64,000 nucleotides of DNA from Petrosia ficiformis (Eukaryota > Porifera > Demospongiae > Haplosclerida > Petrosiidae): assembly GCA_947044365.1 (NCBI GenBank), contig OX345638.1, positions 4,476,201-4,540,200 of the forward strand, given 5' to 3'. The position numbers were made by a program, and so were the translations under genes. Under the pieces are notes generated by a model. That model saw nothing but the letters and a program-made list of their open reading frames with translations, searched no databases and was not told the DNA's origin. This document shows, in pieces, positions 10,401 to 22,400 of this stretch. Within the stretch, counting starts at the first letter, position 1, and each line of letters begins with the position of its first letter.

Positions 10401-13400
10401 GATCTACCTGTATGTTTTGTTCATAGAGATATTATTCTTTGCTTTTTATTACTATACTGAGTATGATGTGTACAATTGAATATCATTTAACAAAATCAAC
10501 TTGCATTAATTTTGAATTATAATTAAAATTTAGATATCATTATTGCTTTTAAAGAATACAGTGTTAAGTGATCAGGCCAGAAACACAATTGAACAAAAAA
10601 AGTATTGTACATGTACTGACGGTAAATGCCCAGGGTTGATCATACTCATTGTTCATCGTCACTGCTGAAGTAACCACTTGAAACATCATCAGAGTCGTCG
10701 TCATCATCCAAGTCGTCTGTCTTGTCATTCTTACTGGTGCGGCTTCCATCAGCACATGGAACGATATCATCAAGAACACGTTCACCGGCATCAATGGAAC
10801 ATGCAATAGCTTTGAACCCATTAACTATGATGTCTGGTGATGTACAAAAATGATTGTACATTCACACAATCCACTGTGCACTAATGCACTTCATTTGACA
10901 GCTGCTGAGCAATTTCTTCAGAGTACCATCTCTGAAACTCACACTTCAAAAATGACTTAGCCAACTTGTTAACGGAAATATCTAGTGGCTGTAGGTAGTT
11001 CGTACATGACGCTGGAACTAATACCAACTGGATATTGTGTTCCTATAGTAGTTGTACTACATTCTCTGTCAATTGACCCTTAAAATGGTCGAAGACTGGC
11101 AAAGCTGCTTGACTTTTGTCAAGATTCAGATGGTCTCTTGTTCAGTTCACATAAGGAACGATAATTTCCTTAATATATCCAAGCATGGTTTCTTCACTGG
11201 ACCAGTGATTTTCACTGTGTGTGATCTGCCAGTCACTAGGGAAGGAATATTGTGTATGGCAGCGGCTGCATGGTTTTACCACCATATATTAGCTGCACAG
11301 GAAGGAATTCTCCTAAGAGCGTTCCAAATAAGACTGCAGTGATCTGGCGTTTAGTAAAGTAACACTTAGTTATACTCCTCCTTTTTGTGTAATTCATCCT
11401 TCTGAGCAGTGAAACTGCCCAGGCCTTACTTAAAGTAGCTGGACCACCAAATTCTGCCAACCTGCTTCTGTCCTGAATCAATGAAGTCTCCCTGGCTCCA
11501 GCTCTGACAACAGCAGTACTGACAGCTCCACCCACTTTCCGAGTATTTGCGATGTATCTTTGAGCCATCAATTCCAGTTTATCTCCTAACAGTAGCTTTC
11601 TTCCTCTTTTCTTTAAGTATAACTCTGAAACAGTAGGGTCATCTTCTTCTTCTAGTTCAGCCTGAGCACGCTTTTCTTTCATTTCCATTCTATATTGGTT
11701 CTTGAACGACTGTAACGTGCTTTCATTGATCTCTATTTTCTGTCGTCAACTGAACTGTACACCATTTTCGTGGGCATACTTTCCTATATCAGCACGTTCT
11801 TTAAGTGTACAATTGTGGTAGCTACCACGCTTTGAGGTTTTAGTGGTATGCAGTCTAACTTCTTTATTTGCGGCTGCAATTGCAGACAATGGCATTGCTC
11901 TTGACAAAGGCCTGCGAGGATTGGGCATCTTGGATCAGGAAAGCTGACACAGTACTGTAAAATTGACATAACTTGATCTCTTCTCTCAACGACTATCAAT
12001 TGAACATGTGTTCAGTCGACAAAATATATATGGTACAAAAGATTTGCTGTAATAAAATTTTTGAGTATCTAATTTTTCCGAATTTCTCATCTCGCGAAAT
12101 AAAAGTGACAGTAAAAAATTCCCAATATACATGTATGGTATTCAATTGTTTTGTGTAATAAAAGAAATTAAATTTTGTACATCTTTAGATCGATCATTAA
12201 ACTTCTCTGATATAAAAAATTTATATGTTTCCTCTTCAACTAGTGAACATAACATGTTTGATTTTGAATTGCTAGCTTGAATTATAGCTATCGCCATGAC
12301 TACAGGGTGTCTTATGTCATTATGAAAGCAATGTTGACAAAATTTAGCAGTCGATGTTCAGGAAGTGATTGATTTTAAAGAGAACTTATAAATTTCTGCC
12401 GTGTTTATCCAGCCTGGTCGATGTTTAGCTTGTCAATGATTGATGTTTATAAAGTTGAGCTTTTGGTTTTTGTCATTTCTAGTCCACAAAGTCATTAGTG
12501 TTTACAATGTTGTTGATGATTAGAAGGCACAATTGATGTTTGCCAAACCAATATCATGTAATAGCCCCTTCTGCATTTATGTACCATATATCCAGCCAGC
12601 TAGCATCGTAAAAAAAGTTGAGATTACTGTAAGAAATGCTAAACTCCAGACTTTGTAAACATCGACAATTTCATAAGGATTGTAAAAGACAGGATCCGTT
12701 CCAGCCCTACAGTATTCATTACAATCATATCATTACATAATGATCTACACATGTTGCAAGCCTGGAGATAAAAGAATCTATTCTCTATTATACATAATTC
12801 GTTAGTTATAATTTGATTATTCTGCTTGTAATCTTTATAAAGAGGTTCCACTGTATGCAGATGATAATAATTATGATCTCAGGGTCAGACCTGGAGCCAG
12901 TCAAAACTTTAAACAAAAAGAATTTGCACACAATTGAACTGAAACACATACACTAGATTTCTAAACCAGTCCTTTACTTGCTAATTAGCTAGTACATGAG
13001 TGATTCTAATAATATCACCATTGATTATTCACTATGAAGGGGTGACCATTATTTGCACTGCCTAAATAATCTTTCAAATTGTAATAGAAATTTAAAGCCA
13101 TTGTAGTAGTATCAAATTCTGAACAATGTTATAACACTGAACCATGTTTATATTAGTACTCTACTAGTCATCCAAAGGATAATAACAAATGAATGTATTG
13201 TATATTGTTATATTAATAAAAGTGTTGTATATATGGGATGTGTTTAAGATTAATATTATTCATAACCACTTTGATCTATTATAATAATATTCATTTAGTG
13301 TTAATTAATATTTTTAATTATAATAGCAGTATAGAACTACTGAAAACTAGGTGCATAATATTCAATCAAACTCATGTGATTGAATGATGCTATTCTATTG

Positions 13401-16400
13401 TTTTGTATAGTAAAACAAATCAAAATTTGTGTACCTAAAGATCATTTATTCGGCTTTTCTAATACAACAAATTTCATTTGTTTCCTCATCAAATAGTGAA
13501 CATAACACATTAATTTCATTGCATTGCTATTGCAGTTGTAATGTGTACATATATATAGTTCTCATATTTGAATTTGAAGTGAGTTTTTTATTTTCATCAA
13601 TGTTTATCAAAATCTGAGAATTGATGTTTACAAATTTAAGATTTGTACAGTGAATATTTAAAATTTGCAAATGTTTATCTAGTCTAGTAGTCAATGTTTA
13701 TCAAGTCTAGATACAATGTTACAGTTGAGATGCTTTTGAATGCTATATAGCAACCCTAAATTAAAAGCATTTCCTGAAGGAGTGTACCCCAGCTCTCTCA
13801 TAGTAGCAGTGTGGTTTCTACGATTAATTTCTTCTCTCACTAACAAAAGTCCTGTATGAAATAAAGTAATATTTTGATGTATCACGAGGATGAGAGCAAT
13901 AAATGCCAATATTACATAATACATGAGTGAAGGAACCATTATGTATTCATAAGAATCATAACCTTCATTGTTCCTAACTGAATGCAACATAAAAACTAAA
14001 ATTCTACACTCAATAGAAGTTCAATACTGAAAGGCAATTAACAGGTTTCTTATTAATACAATTGTCTTATACACCTATCTGTATGGTATATACATGTACA
14101 TTGTCCTCATTACAAAGGAACAAAAATGTTAAAATAATAATGGATGATACTGTAAGCTTAAAGCATCCTTTGGACTATATTAAGTGTGAAATTGTATTTG
14201 AACTTCAGCTGTCTACAATCATCATAGACACTGTGACTCACCTGATACCATAATTAACCAGTTAGAAGCAATACTGAACTAGGACAGTAGAAATGTTACA
14301 AGGGATGCTTCAATAATCTGATGATTTTGTAGCATTTGAGTAACCAGATATAATATTATTCATATGAAGAGATCCCAATACATGCATATACTATGTATGT
14401 GTAAAATGAACATTTAACATTACCACAAATATATTGTTGCAATGCATCAAAATCCTAACTAGTTCTATCATATGAATATATTATATTGTATACCATACAT
14501 GTTTATGTGTTACTATTATAATTATGATAGAAATGTGACTATGCTTGCAAAACCAATTACAGAGGAAAAGTAATCAACTACTTGTTCCTAAAATATTTAT
14601 CAATTGAATAATTTCATTGATCATATCAGTTTACTCATACTATTACGCAATAGTTGGTAAATATCATGCCCAGTGGCGGATCTAGGGGGGTTCATTTGGT
14701 TTCTGCGGAAACCCCCTTTCAAATTTAAAAATTCAAGCAAGTTGTAGTAACAAACAGTAGTAGAGCATTGGTTCTAAGAGAATATGGTAAAAATGGTAAG
14801 TACATAAATAACTACATGTGTACATACCTACAATTATACTACATGTGTACTTCAGTAATCACACCCTCATGAATAATTAATGAGCTAAACAACTCCACAC
14901 ACTTCACTTGCTGTTGTTTTTTGAAACCTCCTTCTTAAATTTCTAGATCCGCCACTAATGCCTATTCTTGAAAACCTCTTTTGATTATCAATAATTATTT
15001 TGATATTTCTAATCTAAAAGACTGATGGATATCATCACATACATGTACATGTATGATATTGTATAATTTTATAATGTGAAATTTAATATAATACATATAG
15101 CTACAAGATTATCTTAATTACATGTACAATTATAATTTGAATCATCATAACACAAAATATAAGGTGTCTACTGATTGAGTTTTTATGTGCTATCTTTTGT
15201 CTTGTTTATGTTTTAAACTATAGAGTGGCAGTCTGGGGATTGCACATGCTAGGAGGAATATGAAGCAAGTTGACGACATTATACAAAAATGTACTGATAA
15301 GAGCTATGCTCTGGTAAGTGTCTGTATAAATCAAAACACTTGATACTGTTGCTTGTTATTATCATAAGTGAATAAATATTATGTGCTATACATAATTCAA
15401 ACTCAATATTATTTTGAGGTGGCTACTGACTACTTACAAATGTATAGTCTTAGAATTTATACCATGGTGCATGGGCAATGGTGACCTTTGATGTATCGTG
15501 GGTGATATATGCCCATAAATACCTGTAGACAGGGAGATTTAGTGTCTATCCACTAGTAAATCTGATTCTATTTACAGTTTTTACAACCAAAATTGACAAT
15601 AATGATAATTATTATAGTAATATGGCTTCTACTTGACAGTAGTGACATCAATTGTGATTTAATTGCATACTTTTTTTGTTATCATGGTATGAACTACGTA
15701 AAGCCTGTTTGGAGGTGGTTATAGCCATCTAACATCCTCAAGATAATTGTTTTCAGACTATGTCCTTGTAGTGTTTCCCCTAGAAATATTTGAAATAACT
15801 CAATTTTTCACCTACAATAATTAATAATGAGGCCACACCCACGTTTTTCACCCACTGAATTGAATGAGATCAAGGTCGAGTGAAGGATTAGCAATAGAAT
15901 TTCCCAAGCAACTTTATAGCTTGCCATTGTAAACTAGAGCAAAACTTGCTTTCGCTACCTTTCTATTAATAGCACTATATCCGCGCGAGTACCTGAACTT
16001 TGGTGGGGTTCATATTTCTTCGTACACTTTCGGTATCTCTGAGGAAGCACATGGTTTCATTCTAAGTACTTACTCTAGAAATACGAGCGCCGTCGCGACG
16101 GGACCCTCGCCTACATGGCAAAGTAATACAAAGCACTACAAGTTTTTTCAAAATAAAGTTTGTGCATGAAACAAACAATATTTTTGTTACATGGAATAGA
16201 TATATAAATTTGAAAAACATTTATGGGCATTAATTAAAACTGTTATAACTTTATATCCTAAAAGACAAAATAAGGATATCAATGAAATGTATAATTTGTA
16301 TATAATTATATCTTACATCTAATTCTCAAACAATGAAGAAGTTCTCAAGTCTACCTCTAAAGTCTCTGTGTGAAAACGTATTGACTATTGAATCGCCTCT

Positions 16401-19400
16401 ACCACGTGTTTAGTACATGACGCATGCACATACCTGTAGGTGGAGCTAGGTAGCTTTCTATCTTGCATCAATGGTGGTGTAGTAGCAACCATTACCTCGA
16501 TTGTTTTTGGTTTGAAGTGTTTCTTGGCTAGCGACAGCCATGAAACAGGATCACTTGTGTTTTGTGTGTCCATATTTACTGTCGTTATTGCCCTCGTTTC
16601 ATCTTAAAGTTGTGAAACGGTAACTGTGAGTTATAAAAATTGTCATAACTTTAGAACCAAAAGGTTTTAGAAGAATTCCTACGTTATTTTTTTTCCTTGT
16701 ATAATTTGAAGTCTACCAGTACCCCATTTGAATTGTCAATGTTTTTATTTTTCCAGAAAAAGTGCTAACACACAGACAGACAGACAGACAGACACACAGA
16801 CACACAGACAAAACGATTACCGTACCCTTCCACCTACGCTACGGGGCGAGCATTCTTTGTCTCTGATGATAGTGAAACGTCTCTGCATCAAATAGAAACT
16901 ACTCGTTTGCTATGTACTTTTTTTGGAGGTTGGCATTGGCCATCATCGAGATTGATAATCATTTTCCAGTGATCATATAATCATGGACCCTTTAACTAGC
17001 TTTGTGTTCTATCTGAGTATTTTCAAGGTTAGTAGCAAGGCTTTCAATCATGGCTACCCCATTTCAAAATGTGTAGGAAAGCAGTGGAAGTTTTTGTTAC
17101 CGTCCACTACTCTTATATTAATTAATGGTATGTTTTCCGCTTTGCTCTTTAAAGTACATTGTATAATGTGCTTAATACATTTTGTAGGAAACACTACCTC
17201 TTTGAGCAATTATCTCACAGGTGTTATATGCCCATATCGGTCCTCTTAAGAATTTGTAACTTGCTCTAGCAGTTTTAATATGTGCTCTAGCCCAATGTTG
17301 ATATCTATGAAACTTTTGAAGATATTTCATTAGCTGATCACGTACTACCTGAAGCCTTAGTAATATTGAGGTGGAACTTGCACATTTTATAAAGCACAGC
17401 AATTACAATCATACAATAATGTTTCTCCCTTTTATTTACAAGTTATACTAACCACATTATTGGTAATTATTATACGTAGAGTTTGTTTGGCTTAATCTTA
17501 CATAGATGAAGAAGGTATATGTGTAAGTTCGCCAAACATTTTTTCTGGATACACACATTTTTCCTAACCACACCCTTTTTGATGATATTTCAGTTGAGCT
17601 ACATTGGTGTATGCTGTACATATGGACAAGTAACAATTTATTATAGATATAGGTTATATATATTAGGGAAACACCCCTCTGTGCCATCATGGTTTCTAGT
17701 ACTATGATAAACATTTAAATACTTTATTCTTATAACCACTCAACAATGATCATTACACAACAGCTTCTTTCCAGTTATAATCCTGGGTTTTATAAAATTT
17801 ATTGAATGACTATTTAAACATCCTGCCTATACATAAATTGTGCACAAATCATTTCGTGTTTAACTAGTGTAGCTAGACCTGGATCAGATTACCCTCATAC
17901 CCAATCCCTTGGAGAAAAACAGCCTGAGTTCGTCTGTTTGTGCATGTGCTAATTAACATGCAAAATAATGCATGCTCATTAAATTTTATAGAATACAATA
18001 TCACGACCAAGATCTACTTCTGGTTTAGAACAACATCAGGATATCTAAGTAGCTGTACTGAACAGAGATCACTGGATCTAAACTAACCATATTGTTTAAA
18101 CTACTTATTTTTCAACTAAGTGAAACTGAAAGATTACATTAGTGTCATGTTCACCTCAGAAATGTAGGAAATTAAAACCTTAATTAGTGTATGTGCAAAC
18201 AGTTGAATCCAGGCATTTCTTCTTTGCTATCTTAAAAAGCCTTGGTATGAGGCTAGACCAGATCAGACTCAGGCCCTGGGGAAATGTTTACTCAGTGAAA
18301 AGTAAATTTCATTCATTTGTTTCAGGAATCGTTCTTAAAACATTGTGAATATATTAAAACAGAATTTAAATAAATATACATGTACTTACCAACTTAACTT
18401 GTAGTCCAAATTCCAACTTTCCAATCACTAGTAGAATAGTGCTTATTGAACCATTGATTAATTAAGTGACATTTAATATGATCACACTCCTCATTGCCAA
18501 TGAATGTGGGTACATTTTAAGCTGCACCAAATTTCTGCCCGAGCAACTGTTCTAGGCCACTAAGTTTGTGTTAGCTCTCCCTCATTTAGAGGGTAGGGGC
18601 TGTATACACTAGACTACATATTGACAGTTGCAGGAATGATAAGTTATAATGGAACATGGACTATGCAAGAGTTTTGGCAAAATTAATTATTCATAGTGAG
18701 TGTGATGAATGATCTGCAATAAACTGATTCAATAAGATATAATTAATTACATTTGCAGGGATATCATCATTTTTATATTCTATATATACATGTACACTGT
18801 CCCAATTGACAGTGTCTGTCACCACCTATGTTTATAATTACTATGGTGATTATCTTAAACATGTTTAAGATCAAGGTGATTATGATTGATGTTATATATT
18901 ATGGTGACTAGTATAGTGATATTGATAATATCAGTGAATGTTAATTTCAAATTCTCCAGTTTGGAATTACTTAGAAAAATCATATTAGGAGAGCCCAATG
19001 AAAAAAAAAATGATAATTATTATTGTAATCATAGTGGAGGAGTTTTGAAATTATCATAATAGTTATTATTTCATATTTTCAGTATACATGTACATATATA
19101 CATGTAATTATAGTGACGAAAAATCAGTTCTGAAATTAATTACTAGATTGATTATAGATACATGTATATATATTCATATACATCATACTTAGCTCAAACA
19201 TCAAAGAAAATAACTGGGATATAAATGTGATATAAGCCCATGGGTCTTATATAACCCTTTGATGTTTGATATAAACCCTATCACCTTCTTAACACCTTAA
19301 CATTGAATAGAATTGTTTAAATTGAAATCAACAATCAAGTAGAAGAGTAAATAATCAATACAGCAAATTAGTTTTTTTCAAAATTAGTGTTCCTTTCCTT

Positions 19401-22400
19401 TGAGTGGATCTCTTGAATAATTGCAGCAAAAAGGGGCAAAGGGAGGCCAAAAAGCAGTAGGGCAATAAGAAGGGAGAGGAGCATTATAAATATTGACTTG
19501 ACAATTGTTGTATTGTGGGCCAAATGAACGCATATAACGGAGGATACCGGATAGAATTGCATATATTGTCCTGGGTGGATATTAGTCTCCATTTTGATTT
19601 CATCGGATACTAGCATCTGTAGTTTTAGGTACCTGACGTTTTTCTAAATTTCTAAATTCTAAATTTCGTTTTCGGAGACTACACTAAACCGGCGCTCCCT
19701 ATTTAGAGAAAGTGAAAGCTTGCGTTTCTTCGCTGCAGAGGCAGCTCACAATTTTCTTTCTCTGCCATCACAATGACCTGATTGACCTCTGTCTCTGAGC
19801 ATGCACAATGATCCTTTGATGTTTGAGCTAAGCAAGATATATATTGGTTATATCACGTGCACTTTTGTTATATCAGATTTATAAACAACGCGCCCTCGGG
19901 CTACGACCTCAGGCTCGGTGTTTATAAATCTGATATAACACTTGTTCCGTGATATAACCTATACATATACTGTATATCGGGAAACTTTCACGATCCATAA
20001 ACTTTCACGATTTTCACAAATTGGGCTCTAAACATGAGAGTTAATATCCGCCAGTGTTTCCAAGCTCACCTGATATTCAATTAATTAATAGAATTACTTG
20101 TCACTTTGACAGTTTGTCTTCTTAATCTTCTATAGTGTGTTTTACTATGAGTCTACGTACAGTAGGCATCAATAAAAAGTTCCCGTAACGTAGGCGTACT
20201 ACGCACGTAGTACGTGCGTAGTACGGTCCATTTCCAGTAACATTTACATTGGCATTACGCTAGCGCTACACATTGCAAACATACGTAGTGTACGTTTAAC
20301 GTAGCGTATGTTTAACGTAACGTAATAACGACGTAACGTCAATGTTGGGCGTGGTACATAACACGTGCAAATCTCACGTGTTTATATTTTGCCACCAGGA
20401 GAAAGAGAAATAGGAAGAGATGACTCTGCGTACAACTCAAAAGAATAGCAGTAAGTACTTTTCGCTAAAAAGATCGAAGTTATATAAGTTAATCTTGATA
20501 CTGTATTTCAGAGCAATTTGTTCTTGTATGTTGGGAAGGAGAAGACAGCGCGAGTGTGGTGATGGAGAATGATGTAAAAGGTGATTTAATTGTTGGTGAA
20601 ACTAGAGAAGTGAAGCTTGGATGAAAGTTCTATAAAGCCAAAGTGTCAGCAATTGGTAAGTACAGCTTTTTGCTGAGAATTTATTGTTTAATGAAATAAA
20701 AGTGACTGTATAATTATATATATATATATAATATTATATATAATTTATATCTAATGATTATGATTACAGGTTCAGAAGACAGTATGGAGAAGAAGTTAGT
20801 TGAATTTGAAAACAATGTAATAACAGAAGTGATGGATGAGGAAGAGAATGATAACACTAATGGAGGTAAGAAACAACATGTGGTTTATCTACATATACTG
20901 CATACTCAATTGTTTCTTGCAGATAAATGTAGAAAGAGGGAAGCATCAGAAACCAACAAAGAACAGTTAGGAAATAAAAGCAAGAAAACAGATGCTAACA
21001 AAGAAAACCAACAGCCATCAGGAAACAAGAGACAAAGATGTATTAAAATCAAATTGAAGACTCAACCAAAAAAGAAATTGAAAGGTTGGATTATTACTAA
21101 ACATGATACTGTGTATAATAATGATTTCTATTTATTAGCAACTGGATCCATAATAAAAGTTGTGCCACATAGCATAACTGAAATCGAAGACACTCCCTCT
21201 GTCATATTAGAAGAACCAGGTGAGAAATAATTTAATACATAAAAATAAATTAATTAATATTATTATGTATTAAATTATTATTCACAGAAACACAGCAACT
21301 AGAAAACATTGTTTTTGAGCTTCAAAAAGAAGTAGAAAAACTGAAATCAAAAGTTGAAGTGCTAGAGAAACAGATACACTTCAATTCTCAGCAGCCTGAT
21401 GAAATACAAGACGATATTGATGAAGATATAGACTTGGAAATTATGATGCTATGCCTTCTCCACTTCCCCCTAGCATATTGCCACTTCCATCACTGATTCC
21501 TCCTATTCCTCATCCACTACCCACTATTTCTCCAGTGCAGTCTCCTCATGTACTTCCATCTAACACACAGTCTCCTAATCTACTTTCCTCTAACACACAA
21601 GTGCACCCTACTATACAGTCACCACCTCCCTTTTCCACACTAGAATCACCACATATAGGAATGTATTCCAATAATTCATTCAATACGTACAACTCACTTT
21701 CTAATTGGTCTCCAATGTTTAATAGTGAGTTAAATTCAACTATTACTAGCCCCTCACCTATTCTTTTTCGACCCATTTCCTCTGGTCGTGCTCCTCTACC
21801 ATCTTCAGAGATTGAGACTGAAAAATTAATACCCCCAGCCGATATAATTCACAAGTACATAAAATTAAAAACTCAATCAAAAGCACCTACACTTGCTGTG
21901 AAGCTAGCACGAGAATCTGTATTTGGAGTCAAGGTACTACAGATGTGTACTGTAGCTGGTGGGAGAGAGTTGCCTGCTTTACCGATTACTGAAATCCGCA
22001 AACTTAAGGACTTCATGTTTCAGTTATTCCCAGATTTTTGGGACAACCCTATACATTTTGAACCACTTTGGGTCAAGTGCATAGAAAGTATAAATCAGTG
22101 CTGCAAAGCTCTCAGGTCTGGAAAGAAGTGAACATTATCGTTACATGTACTATTGTATTATTATTCACACCAACATTTTAAATTATATAAAAAATTGAGT
22201 TTAAAAAACACCACCTATATTTATATATATATATATATAATATTATATTATATACTAGTATTATATATATATAGCACAATAATTCACGTATTTGCGAACA
22301 CTCTATAGATCTATGACCTGTCCTCTGCATCACAGCTGTTCAACAAAGTTTTCTACAATGTTTTTGATAGGTGTCCTTAGCAGTGTTCTTCGGTATGCTT

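Larger units (their letters stand above)
9854..12133 (-). mobile_element. pogo/Tigger-like DNA transposon, copy 1 (broken)
   Basis: The left end CTGTATATCCGGAAATTTTT and the reverse complement of the right end, CATGTATATTGGGAATTTTT, form an imperfect TIR, each bordered by TA (9852-9853 and 12134-12135). At about 2.28 kb it has the usual size for Tigger elements. It holds a broken DDE transposase on the minus strand and, tail to tail with it, a broken HIRAN-like gene on the plus strand. A diverged copy of the flanks at about 13200-13720 lacks the element and supports the boundaries. Confidence 0.75.

Noticed and set aside
11052..11342. Plus-strand open frame of 96 codons
   Set aside because: It is antisense to the pogo transposase blocks, which are clearly conserved on the minus strand.
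13691..13990. 99-codon open frame with a hydrophobic stretch, minus strand
   Set aside because: No domain, no splice context, and it lies in a duplicated AT-rich segment whose counterpart does not keep the frame visibly.
16385..16573. Minus-strand frame that could be a first exon ([20 protein letters not shown], donor GTAATG)
   Set aside because: No second exon was found and it sits in a repeat-like block.
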